A stretch of DNA of 64,000 nucleotides from Dyadobacter linearis (GTDB lineage Bacteria > Bacteroidota > Bacteroidia > Cytophagales > Spirosomataceae), in the NCBI RefSeq assembly GCF_907165045.1, contig NZ_CAJRAU010000002.1, positions 620,001 to 684,000 of the forward strand, read 5' to 3'. Both the position numbers and the translations under genes were made by a program. This document shows positions 56,466-64,000 of this stretch, piece by piece. The notes beneath the pieces were generated by a model. That model was not told the origin of the DNA. It saw only the letters and a program-made list of their open reading frames with translations, and made no database searches. Positions within the stretch are counted from its first letter, which is position 1. The number at the start of each line of letters is the position of its first letter.

Positions 56466-57536
56466 TCAGTTCCAGGCGGAACGCAGGAATTCTACCCAAT
56501 TTTTCCACATAATTTTCTCAATATCAGCTTCCGAATAGCCACGTGCAGCGAGCAGGGAAGTGATCGACTGTAAATCGGCGATTGAATCCAGATCACCCGG
56601 CGACTGCTCTTTTCCGTAGGCACCGTCGAGATCCGAACCGATACCTACATGATTTGCATTACCGGCGATCTGGCAGATGTGATCAATATGCTGAACGATA
56701 TGCTCGATTTTCAGTCCCGTACTTTCGGGCGTCGATTTTCCCCGTACCCAGCCAGGAATCATCATCCAGGCATCAAACGCCATTCCGATCACCGCATTTC
56801 TTTCCAGAAGCGTTTTGATCATCTCGTCTGAAAACTGCCTGTTGTGCGGGGTGATCGCACGAACGAGATTGTGGCTAGCCCACACAGGCCCTTTGTAAAT
56901 ATCCATCGCTTCCCAAAATGCAGTGTCGCACAAATGCGTCGCATCGAGGATCATGTTCAGGTTATCCATTTCGCGCAGCAGGTCTTTTCCTTTTTGTGCC
57001 AAAGGAGCATCAGAATCTGTACCATACGCATATACGCCGGGTCCGTAATGCGCCGGACCGATCGCCCGCAGCCCGTATCCGTACGCAATTTCCAGGTTTT
57101 TCAAACTGATCAAAGAATCGGCACCTTCCAGGCTCAGTATGTAGCCGATCGGCAGATTTTCTGTCGACGCAGCATTTTCCCAAAGCGCGAGGTGTTTGGA
57201 AAGCTGTTCGAAAGTAGTAATCTGGAACATTTCACCAGCTTCTTCCATCGCCTTATACCAGGCAATCTGCGCCTGGCTTTGCGCCCAGGCCTGCGCCTGC
57301 GAATGCCAGCCGGGAATTTTACTGTCGGGCTTCACGTACCGGGCAATTTGCGTAGCCACGCAAACACCGATATTGCCTTTCCGCATTTCCGGAAAACTCA
57401 CAACACCTTTGGCGCGGTCGGGTTTGTCGGTCAAATTTTTCTCTCTGTCCCTTATTGTGTAAAGGTCCTGGGTCAGGTCACGGTTCCACTCCACGGCGTT
57501 CATGGAAAGGTCAAGGTGTGCGTCAAATAAAAACAT
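56466..57536 (-). CDS. Membrane dipeptidase (peptidase M19, renal dipeptidase-like)
   Basis: 356 residues, a complete TIM-barrel M19 metallopeptidase. Zinc ligands are seen as FDAHLDLSM (HxD), SLEGADS (bridging Glu), ILDATHLCD and WASHN. The substrate-side motif is HVGIGSDLDGAYG. M19 enzymes hydrolyse dipeptides, including those with a C-terminal D-residue. It is the last gene of the operon with a D-serine dehydratase-like enzyme (17 nt upstream), RidA and a GntP permease, so release of D-amino acids from peptides is a plausible role. Confidence 0.92.
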   Translation of the reverse strand: MFLFDAHLDLSMNAVEWNRDLTQDLYTIRDREKNLTDKPDRAKGVVSFPEMRKGNIGVCVATQIARYVKPDSKIPGWHSQAQAWAQSQAQIAWYKAMEEAGEMFQITTFEQLSKHLALWENAASTENLPIGYILSLEGADSLISLKNLEIAYGYGLRAIGPAHYGPGVYAYGTDSDAPLAQKGKDLLREMDNLNMILDATHLCDTAFWEAMDIYKGPVWASHNLVRAITPHNRQFSDEMIKTLLERNAVIGMAFDAWMMIPGWVRGKSTPESTGLKIEHIVQHIDHICQIAGNANHVGIGSDLDGAYGKEQSPGDLDSIADLQSITSLLAARGYSEADIEKIMWKNWVEFLRSAWN

Positions 57537-57553
57537 CTTTGTAATAATCTGGG

Positions 57554-58663
57554 TTAAATACTCAGTCTTCTGTTACGGGCTACTATTTTCCATTCCGCCT
57601 TCACAGCGCCGTCTTCAATTATGGTAGCAAAATCATGCAATGCAACGCTCGGGCAAATATGGTAAGGCAATGCATACAGCACGTCGCCAATATTGACCGT
57701 ATCCCAAACTTCCGCAGATACCTGCAAAACGCCGTGCTCCTCACTTTGTCCGACGACGGTATAACCGCTGAGATTTAGCAGTCGAAAGCGATTTTCTATT
57801 GGATTTTCGGCGGCGATTGCTTTGTGTCCGAGGTCGATCGTAACAGTTCCGGTTGTGGGTTTAGATACTACGCGGGTCAATATCAACGCCGCATGTTCAA
57901 AAGGTTGCCCATCGAAACGGTCGCCGTAACCATAGTCCCAAAGAACGTTTGTGCCCGGACTAAGGAAAACATTGTCGCGCAATGCATGCACAGTAAAGGA
58001 AGGCGAGCCGCCTGTAATAATCATCGGGTCGCGACCAATATCGTTTTTAACAAGGTCTATCAGTGGAAGAACGGAATTAAATGCTTCGTCCGCCGCTGCT
58101 TTACGCTCGGAAAACTCGGGATTACGGATGTGACCATCGTATATATGAAGTCCGCCAAACTCTACATGCGAAAGCGTCGTGAGATACCTGTACAGTGACA
58201 GCAACGTGACATCGGTAGGGTGCCCCGAGCGGTTCATACCATTATTTACATCCAGAAAAACGGAAACTTTCAAATCCTGGTCCAATGCAGCCGCATTCAG
58301 TTGATCAGCCGACTTTTCGTTGTCTACCAGCGAAGAAAACGTAACGTAAGGAAACGCATTCTTCAATTTAAAGAGCCGGTCAATATTTGGCCCAACCATT
58401 TGGTAGGAGATCAGAATCCATTTCGCGCCAACATTTGCCAGCATTTCCGCTTCCGCAATCGTAGCGCATTTGAACTTACTGATTCCCTGTTCGAGTTGGA
58501 TAGCAACAATTTCGGCGCATTTGTGCGTCTTAATATGCGGTACCAACCTGTCGGCGCCACCTGCGATACTAATCATACTCCGCACATTATGCCGGATCCT
58601 GTCTTCATAAAATAGGAGCGAAGGCGAAATGACTTCGTCGGGCTTGTTAAGTTGATACCACAT
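57554..58663 (-). CDS. PLP enzyme of the D-serine dehydratase / D-threonine aldolase family
   Basis: 369 residues with the alanine-racemase-like fold. The PLP lysine is Lys45 (VPHIKTHKC), and the C-terminal domain carries a metal site HIC (His335, Cys337; YHICPSVALHD). From memory of the family, D-serine dehydratases of this fold coordinate zinc by His-x-Cys, while D-threonine aldolases use His-x-Asp, which favours dehydratase. The product of D-serine would be pyruvate through 2-aminoacrylate, which RidA, encoded 98 nt upstream in the same operon, can deaminate. The dipeptidase gene follows 17 nt downstream. Confidence 0.85.
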   Translation of the reverse strand: MWYQLNKPDEVISPSLLFYEDRIRHNVRSMISIAGGADRLVPHIKTHKCAEIVAIQLEQGISKFKCATIAEAEMLANVGAKWILISYQMVGPNIDRLFKLKNAFPYVTFSSLVDNEKSADQLNAAALDQDLKVSVFLDVNNGMNRSGHPTDVTLLSLYRYLTTLSHVEFGGLHIYDGHIRNPEFSERKAAADEAFNSVLPLIDLVKNDIGRDPMIITGGSPSFTVHALRDNVFLSPGTNVLWDYGYGDRFDGQPFEHAALILTRVVSKPTTGTVTIDLGHKAIAAENPIENRFRLLNLSGYTVVGQSEEHGVLQVSAEVWDTVNIGDVLYALPYHICPSVALHDFATIIEDGAVKAEWKIVARNRRLSI

Positions 58664-58670
58664 ATTAATG

Positions 58671-58755
58671 ATTGAATGATCGAATGATCGAATGACTGAA
58701 TGACTGAATGACTGAATGTTTAATATTCAATCATTCAGTCATTCAATCATTCAAA
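58671..58755. repeat. Iterated octamer inverted repeat between dsd-like and ridA genes
   Basis: The left part repeats GAATGATC or GAATGACT five times and a half; the right part repeats its complement (ATTCAATC, ATTCAGTC, ATTCAATC). The centre is AT-rich (TTTAATATT). The two parts can form an imperfect hairpin of about 30 bp. No gene fits in it. It lies in the intercistronic gap of the operon, on the transcribed minus strand. Confidence 0.8.
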
Positions 58756-58761
58756 ATTAAA

Positions 58762-59241
58762 CTACTTCTCTTCCAGCTCAAACATCGCCTCGATCTCCAC
58801 AGGGATATTATCCGGCAAGCTGCCCATTCCAACCGCGCTTCTTACTCCGATTCCGTTTTCCTCGCCCCAAACCTTCGCAAAAAGCTCGCTGGCTCCGTTG
58901 ATGATAAATGGATGTTTTTCAAAATCCGGCGTGCAGTTAACCATACCTAGCACTTTAACTACTCTTTTCACGCGGTTAAGGCTGCCCAGATTGGCTTTCA
59001 ATGTCGACAAAATCGCCAGTCCTACCTGACGAGAGGCCAGCTTTCCTTGCTCTGCATCCATGTCTTTGCCAATGCGACCAATGATCAGGGATCCGTCGTC
59101 CTGCACAGTTCCATGACCGGAGACGTAAACCCAGCGTTTATCAACGATCAATAATGGTTTGTAAACGCCGACCGGTTTCGGGGCGGGAGGTAGGTTCAGG
59201 CCAAGGGCCGCGAAATTTGCTTCTGGTGTATTTTCCATCAT
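58762..59241 (-). CDS. RidA/YjgF-family imine deaminase
   Basis: 159 residues, slightly longer than the usual ~130 because of an N-terminal extension of ~30. The RidA core shows WVYVSGHGTVQDDG, GKDMDAEQGKLASRQVGLA, RVVKVLGMVNCTPDFEKHPF and the C-terminal Arg loop GVRSAVGMGSLPDNIPVEIE. RidA clears reactive enamines such as 2-aminoacrylate formed by PLP dehydratases. The PLP enzyme lies 98 nt downstream in the same operon. The 327-nt gap to the permease gene holds a tandem hairpin array. Confidence 0.9.
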   Translation of the reverse strand: MMENTPEANFAALGLNLPPAPKPVGVYKPLLIVDKRWVYVSGHGTVQDDGSLIIGRIGKDMDAEQGKLASRQVGLAILSTLKANLGSLNRVKRVVKVLGMVNCTPDFEKHPFIINGASELFAKVWGEENGIGVRSAVGMGSLPDNIPVEIEAMFELEEK

Positions 59242-59253
59242 GGTTGTATTTAT

Positions 59254-59560
59254 CCGTTCGTTGAAACGAACGGGTATTGATTTTGAATTTTAATAGATAA
59301 GGCAATCAATTTCCGTTCTTTTCAAAGAACGGTTATGGGTTTATTGCAACACGCCACCGCCATCAATTTCCGTTCTTTTCAAAGAACGGTTATAGGTCTA
59401 TCGCAACGCGCCGCCGCAATCAATTTCCGTTCTCTTCAAAGAACGGTTATAGGTTTATTGCAACGCGCCACCGCCATCAATTTCCGTTCTTTTCAAAGAA
59501 CGGTTACGGGTCTATCGCAACGCGCCGCCGCAATCAATTACCGTCCGTTTCAACGGGCGG
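59254..59560. repeat. 57-bp tandem hairpin array with an inverted leading copy
   Basis: Direct copies start at 59305, 59362, 59419, 59476 and 59533, exactly 57 bp apart, each as ATCAATTn followed by a 20-nt hairpin. The first four hairpins read CCGTTCTTTTCAAAGAACGG (one has CTCTTC instead of CTTTTC); the fifth is CCGTCCGTTTCAACGGGCGG, where changes on both arms keep the stem paired. An inverted copy, CCGTTCGTTGAAACGAACGG, lies at 59254-59273. Copies 1/3 and 2/4 share tails, so the array grew by 114-bp duplication. It fills the gap between the gntP-like and ridA genes. Confidence 0.9.
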
Positions 59561-59568
59561 CCTGCGGC

Positions 59569-60873
59569 TTACAGGAACAAATTTAGCACCAAAACCCCCA
59601 GCAATCCCATTACGGACACGATTGTTTCCATTACGGACCAGGTGAGAAGCGTGTCTTTAATGCTGAGGTTGAAGTATTCTTTGAAGAGCCAGAAGCCACC
59701 GTCGTTGAGGTGAGAGAACATCAAACTTCCTGATCCAATGGCCAGTACGATCAGTTCAGGTTCCACATTCGCATTCACCAGAAGGGGTGAAAGGATGCCA
59801 ACTGTGGTTAATCCCGCAACAGTTGCCGAACCCACACAAACCCGGATTACAGCCGCAATCGACCAGCTTAATATCAGTGGAGAAATATCGATTCCTGCCA
59901 GACTTTCGGCAATGTAGGTACTTACGCCGCTGGCAGTCATGATTTCTTTGAACACACCCGCACCTGCAATGATTAGCAGAATTACCGACACACCCTTGAA
60001 GGCTTCCTCCATCGATTTGCTGATCTTTTTCATATTCATGCCGCGCGCAATGCCGAGCGTATAGGCAGCAAAAAGTACGGAAACGAGCATTCCGAAGTAG
60101 GGCTCAGCGAGCAGACCGATGATCTTGTTGTCGGGATAATAGCGCTTGATTGCGGACATGGCCGTCAGCAAAAAGACGGGAAGCAGGGCAGTAATAACGC
60201 TGATCCCGAGTCCCGGTAGCTCGGCGGCCGGTCTTGGTTTTACATTAAAAAGATCTTCGTCGGGCTTGGGCTGAAACCTTTTTAAAGTACTCCCAAAAAT
60301 GGGCCCCGCTACTGCGATGGCGGGAATGGAAACGAGGATACCATATAATAACGTCTGTCCCAGATCCGCATTGAGCTGACTGGCTATCGCCGCAGGCGAC
60401 GGGTGAGGGGGAAGGTAACCGTGCGCAACCGATAATGCGGAAAGCATCGGGATACCAACATAAAGTAGCGGAAGCCGGGCAGTAGCGCTGATCATGAAGA
60501 TCAATGGAATCACGATCACGAAACCTGCATTATAGAACAGCGGGATACCGATCACAAAACCGGCCAGCGCCATTCCCCATTGAATGTATTTTTGACCAAA
60601 GAGACCAATCAGTGCGTCGGTTATCCTTTGCGCCGCGCCGCTGTCGGCTACCATTTTACCCAGCATTGCCCCAAAACCGACGATCAGCACCAGGTCGCCG
60701 AGTGTGCCACCGACACCTTTTTGAATCGCCGTACTTACAGTCGCTACACTCAGCCCGCTCGCCAGTCCCAGTCCGATGGAGACGAGCAGAAAGGAAATGA
60801 AGGTGTCGATTTTTAGCCAGGCGATCAGGAGGATCAATGCCAGGATCGCAAAGAATGTAAGTAATAAGGGCAT
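59569..60873 (-). CDS. GntP-family permease (possible D-serine or gluconate transporter)
   Basis: 434 residues with about 12-14 membrane segments and the GntP signatures near the N-terminus (FISFLLVSIGLGLASGLSVA, TAIQKGVGGTLGDLVLIVGF), HGYLPPHPSPAAIASQLNAD (conserved in gluconate permeases and DsdX) and SGSLMFSHLNDGGFWLFKEY at the C-terminus. GntP members carry gluconate or, in the case of DsdX, D-serine. The downstream genes (RidA, D-serine dehydratase-like, dipeptidase) favour a D-amino-acid role, although sequence alone cannot separate the two. It is the first gene of the operon. Confidence 0.88.
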   Translation of the reverse strand: MPLLLTFFAILALILLIAWLKIDTFISFLLVSIGLGLASGLSVATVSTAIQKGVGGTLGDLVLIVGFGAMLGKMVADSGAAQRITDALIGLFGQKYIQWGMALAGFVIGIPLFYNAGFVIVIPLIFMISATARLPLLYVGIPMLSALSVAHGYLPPHPSPAAIASQLNADLGQTLLYGILVSIPAIAVAGPIFGSTLKRFQPKPDEDLFNVKPRPAAELPGLGISVITALLPVFLLTAMSAIKRYYPDNKIIGLLAEPYFGMLVSVLFAAYTLGIARGMNMKKISKSMEEAFKGVSVILLIIAGAGVFKEIMTASGVSTYIAESLAGIDISPLILSWSIAAVIRVCVGSATVAGLTTVGILSPLLVNANVEPELIVLAIGSGSLMFSHLNDGGFWLFKEYFNLSIKDTLLTWSVMETIVSVMGLLGVLVLNLFL

Positions 60874-61156
60874 AATTGAAATGGTAGGAAAGTAAGCTTG
60901 ATGTAATAAGTTGGAAGAAAGAGATTTTTAATGATAGATGCCAATTTAGTTTTAATTGAAGCGGTTTTTGGCCTAAATGGCGGCAGATCATCGATATAGG
61001 GCGGGCCGCTCCAAATAGCATAAAAGATAGTTGCTAGAATGCTTTAAAATCGCGAAATTTGACTTTTTACAAAGGGTATTATTGCATTAATTCACTGAGC
61101 AGTTGAATATTTTCAATCTCTCATTTTAACAAATTTCGATTCTTTTCTAACACTTT

Positions 61157-63781
61157 ATGGCAGAATCTTCTGGTGAAAACATTATCCCAATTAATATTGA
61201 GGATGAAATGCGTGGGGCTTACATCGATTATTCGATGTCCGTCATTATCTCCCGCGCGTTGCCCGACGTTCGCGATGGCTTGAAACCGGTTCACAGGCGG
61301 GTTCTCTACGGAATGTCGGACCTGGGCGTGAATTACAATAGGTCCCATAAAAAATCAGCTCGTATAGTAGGGGAGGTTTTAGGTAAATATCACCCTCACG
61401 GTGATTCTTCGGTATATAACACAATGGTGCGTATGGCCCAGCCGTGGTCGCTGCGCTACCCGTTGGTTGACGGTCAGGGTAACTTCGGATCTGTCGATGG
61501 GGATAACCCGGCGGCGATGCGATATACGGAAGCCCGACTGAAAAGGATCGCAGACGAATTGCTGAATGACCTTGGAAAAGATACAGTTGATTTCCAGCCT
61601 AACTTCGACGATTCTTTAAGCGAACCTTCTGTTTTGCCAGCCAAATTCCCGAACCTGCTTGTAAATGGTTCGTCCGGTATTGCGGTAGGTATGGCCACGA
61701 ATATGGCGCCTCACAATCTTTCGGAGGTAATCGACGGGGTTCTAGCTTATATTGACGACAACGAGATCACTATCCCGCAATTGATGGAGCACGTAAAAGC
61801 TCCTGATTTCCCGACTGGGGGTATTATATATGGTTACAGCGGTGTTCGTTCTGCGATGGAAACCGGCCGGGGCAGCATTATTATGCGCTCGAAGGCGAGT
61901 TTTGAAGTTTCGAGAACCGGACGCGAGCAGATCATTATTACTGAAATTCCTTACATGACCAACAAAGCTGCGATGATCGAAAGGATCGCGGGTTTGATCA
62001 ATGATAAGAAACTGGACGGGATTTCTGATATCCGCGACGAATCTGACAGGGACGGAATGCGCATTGTTTTCGATCTGAAAAAAGATGCGATCCCTAATAT
62101 CGTACTGAACCATTTGTTCAAGTATACACCTTTACAAAGCTCTTTCGGGGTAAATAACGTGGCGCTTGTAAAAGGCCGCCCGGTATTGCTGAACCTGAAA
62201 GACCTGATCAAACATTACGTAGATCACCGCGTTGTTGTGATCACCCGCCGCACGGAATATGAACTGAGAGAAGCTGAAAAGCGAGCGCATATTCTGGAAG
62301 GTTTGATCATCGCATTGGATAATCTGGATGCGGTAATTACCCTGATCCGCAGTTCGCGCGATCCGGAAGCTGCGAAAAGCGGTTTGATGGAGCAATTTGC
62401 ACTGAGCGAGATCCAGGCGAAAGCGATTCTGGAAATGCGTCTGCAAAGGTTGACCGGTCTGGAAAGAGATAAGATCGTTAAAGAATATGACGAGATCATG
62501 CTTCTGATCACAGATTTGCGCGACATTCTTGCAAACGAATACCGCAAATTTGAAATCATCAAAACAGAGCTTGGTGAGATCAAAGACCGTTACGGCGACG
62601 AACGCAGAACGAAAATCGAATTTGCAGCAGAGGAATTCAGTGACGAGGATATGATTCCTGATGACGAAATGCTCATTACGATTTCAAATGCCGGTTATAT
62701 TAAAAGAACACCTTTGTCGGAATATCGTACGCAAACAAGGGGAGGAGTTGGCTCACGCGGTGTTAAAACAAAAGACACTGACTTTACGGAGCACCTTTTC
62801 TCGGCGACGATGCTCAACTATCTGCTGATCTTTACAGAATATGGTAAGTTGTTCTGGATGAAAGTATATGAAGTGCCGGAAGGAAGCAAAACTTCAAAAG
62901 GGCGGCCTATTCAAAACTTGATCAGTCTGGAAAACGGCGACTCTATCCGTTCTGTAATAAATGTGCGGACTTTGTCGGATGAGGATTATATCAACAATAA
63001 TTATCTCATTATGTGTACCCAGCAGGGCACAATCAAGAAAACTTTGCTGCAGGCATATTCACGTCCGAGAGCAAATGGTATCATTGCGATCTCTATCAAT
63101 GAAGGTGATAGGCTGCTCAATGTAGCTTTGACCAACGGAGACAACGATATTGTCATTGCGTCTAGTGCCGGCCGTGCAGTTCGTTTTAATGAAAAAGGGG
63201 TTCGCCCGATGGGAAGGACCGCAGCCGGTGTGCGGGGTATTAACCTGAACGATCCTGACAACAAGGTGATCGGTATGGTTTGTATCAATCGCGAGGATGC
63301 GCAACTGTTGGTTGTTTCTGAAAACGGTTTTGGAAAGCGCTCGGATATAGATAGTTACCGCATTACGAACCGCGGCGGAAAGGGAGTTTCAACCATGAAC
63401 GCAACTGATAAGGTAGGTAAGCTGGTAGCAATTCGCGAAGTAACGGAGCAGGACGACCTGATGATCATTACCAGAAATGGTATTGCGATCAGAATGAGCG
63501 TGTTGGATATTCGTTTGGCTGGAAGAAATACGCAAGGGGTGAAGCTGATCAGGCTGAACAATTCTGATGAAATCACCTCGGTAACGCGCATTCTTAAAGA
63601 TCCTGACGAGAAGGCTGAAGAGCTGGACGAAGAGGGTAATGTAATCGTAATGCCTCTGTCGGAAGCGATCGCGGCGGGTGAAATAGTTCTGACTGACGAG
63701 GAGGATGAAGAGCTGGATGAAGATGTGATCGAAGACGATGAGGAAGACGAAAATGACGCTCCTGAGGAACCAGAGGCATGA
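61157..63781 (+). CDS. gyrA: DNA gyrase subunit A
   Basis: 874 residues, full length. The N-terminal winged-helix/tower region includes the active-site Tyr in [10 protein letters not shown] and the quinolone-determining region [20 protein letters not shown]. Ser84 (E. coli 83) is present, but the residue equivalent to E. coli Asp87 is Asn88. The C-terminal DNA-wrapping pinwheel has a Gly-rich box ([16 protein letters not shown], the GyrA box) and ends in a ~35-residue acidic tail ([20 protein letters not shown]). It is divergent from the permease operon. Bacteroidota norms at the Asn position should be checked before calling it a resistance change. Confidence 0.97.
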   Translation: MAESSGENIIPINIEDEMRGAYIDYSMSVIISRALPDVRDGLKPVHRRVLYGMSDLGVNYNRSHKKSARIVGEVLGKYHPHGDSSVYNTMVRMAQPWSLRYPLVDGQGNFGSVDGDNPAAMRYTEARLKRIADELLNDLGKDTVDFQPNFDDSLSEPSVLPAKFPNLLVNGSSGIAVGMATNMAPHNLSEVIDGVLAYIDDNEITIPQLMEHVKAPDFPTGGIIYGYSGVRSAMETGRGSIIMRSKASFEVSRTGREQIIITEIPYMTNKAAMIERIAGLINDKKLDGISDIRDESDRDGMRIVFDLKKDAIPNIVLNHLFKYTPLQSSFGVNNVALVKGRPVLLNLKDLIKHYVDHRVVVITRRTEYELREAEKRAHILEGLIIALDNLDAVITLIRSSRDPEAAKSGLMEQFALSEIQAKAILEMRLQRLTGLERDKIVKEYDEIMLLITDLRDILANEYRKFEIIKTELGEIKDRYGDERRTKIEFAAEEFSDEDMIPDDEMLITISNAGYIKRTPLSEYRTQTRGGVGSRGVKTKDTDFTEHLFSATMLNYLLIFTEYGKLFWMKVYEVPEGSKTSKGRPIQNLISLENGDSIRSVINVRTLSDEDYINNNYLIMCTQQGTIKKTLLQAYSRPRANGIIAISINEGDRLLNVALTNGDNDIVIASSAGRAVRFNEKGVRPMGRTAAGVRGINLNDPDNKVIGMVCINREDAQLLVVSENGFGKRSDIDSYRITNRGGKGVSTMNATDKVGKLVAIREVTEQDDLMIITRNGIAIRMSVLDIRLAGRNTQGVKLIRLNNSDEITSVTRILKDPDEKAEELDEEGNVIVMPLSEAIAAGEIVLTDEEDEELDEDVIEDDEEDENDAPEEPEA

Positions 63782-63853
63782 TTTTTGTAAAAATTATATT
63801 AATTGATTTATATTTAGCATTCGAACAACCAATCACAATCAAAGTAAATATTT

Positions 63854-64000
63854 ATGAAAAGACTGATTTTTGTATCTGCACTAAGCCTTTTCAGCTTCGC
63901 AGCATTTTCGCAAGACGACGCTGTTAGCAAGGCTCTGGTAGACGGATTTCGAAAGGAAAAAGAGAAAAGTGATAAAGATGTGACCGATCCAAAGGCTAGT
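63854..64000 (+). CDS. Exported protein, N-terminus only
   Basis: An ATG at 63854 opens MKRLIFVSALSLFSFAAFSQ, a signal peptide, then a charged stretch (DDAVSKALVDGFRKEKEKSD) to the window edge; 49 codons are visible. Position directly after gyrA (72 nt) suggests possible cotranscription. I guess a repeat protein from the helical pattern, but too little is visible to assign a family. Confidence 0.6.
   Translation, partial: MKRLIFVSALSLFSFAAFSQDDAVSKALVDGFRKEKEKSDKDVTDPKAS

Noticed and set aside
56844..57530. Plus-strand ORF of 228 codons inside the dipeptidase gene
   Set aside because: It is antisense to all catalytic motifs of M19; no domain was seen in it.
59254..59560. Regular repeats that could suggest a CRISPR array
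   Set aside because: The 57-bp copies are near-identical across the whole unit, with no unique spacers and no cas genes nearby.
59335..59586. Plus-strand ORF of 83 codons made of 19-residue repeats
   Set aside because: The repeat length is a multiple of three, so an open frame is expected by chance; covarying stems point to RNA or DNA structure, not protein.
61056..61085. TTTG ... TATTATTG as a gyrA promoter
   Set aside because: Only 15 nt separates the two elements and one position mismatches; too short for the Bacteroidota consensus.

Overview
The window looks like a chromosomal segment of a Bacteroidota bacterium of the Cytophagales/Spirosomaceae type, most like Dyadobacter. This is a judgement from gene content and has not been searched. 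The evidence is SusC/SusD with a FecR and ECF sigma pair, TAnnTTTG-type promoters, many LytTR/His_kinase signalling pairs, a sulfatase, PAS proteins, a fused OtsA-OtsB, no clear Shine-Dalgarno sequences, and GC near 50 %.

Layout. (1) 1-11715: a glycan-utilisation locus on the minus strand. It runs ECF sigma, FecR anti-sigma, SusC with an STN domain, SusD, a DUF1080 hydrolase and a large PVC-type dehydrogenase-like protein cut by the left edge. A membrane-anchored AraC regulator is divergent to it. (2) 11821-13746: a DUF4932 protein and an OmpA-family protein. (3) 13873-19485: a thiamine operon with a visible promoter, a TPP riboswitch, thiS, thiC, a TenI-ThiE fusion, thiG and thiH. (4) 19646-22968: an orphan LytTR regulator facing a LytTR response regulator with two tandem histidine kinases. 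(5) 23072-35000: ABC-F ATPase, exonuclease III, TPR protein, a PAS/GAF sensor without an ATPase domain, metallophosphoesterase, coiled-coil protein and sulfatase. (6) 35061-41297: a TetR-controlled RND efflux operon with a palindromic operator. (7) 41763-49694: another LytTR pair, KDPG aldolase, a DUF433 antitoxin whose toxin is reduced to 12 codons, a methyltransferase, a second DUF4932 protein, an (alpha/alpha)6 glycosidase-like protein and an NTF2-like protein. (8) 49691-52057: ECF sigma, anti-sigma-like and outer-membrane protein unit, preceded by a structured non-coding stretch. (9) 52612-54849: OtsA-OtsB for trehalose, then an AT-rich lipoprotein. (10) 56345-60873: a four-gene operon (GntP-family permease, RidA, D-serine dehydratase-like enzyme, membrane dipeptidase) that together suggests D-amino-acid scavenging. 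(11) 61157-end: gyrA and the start of an exported protein.

The most unusual features are non-coding. A family of 20-nt hairpins (CCG-N5-TTCA-N5'-CGG, preceded by ATCAATTn) occurs as an inverted pair inside the thiE reading frame. It occurs again as a 57-bp tandem array with compensatory stem changes between gntP and ridA. A second candidate is a palindrome-rich region at 52180-52440. It ends in a minus-strand terminator with a GAAA loop and could be a small RNA or a leader of the sigma operon.
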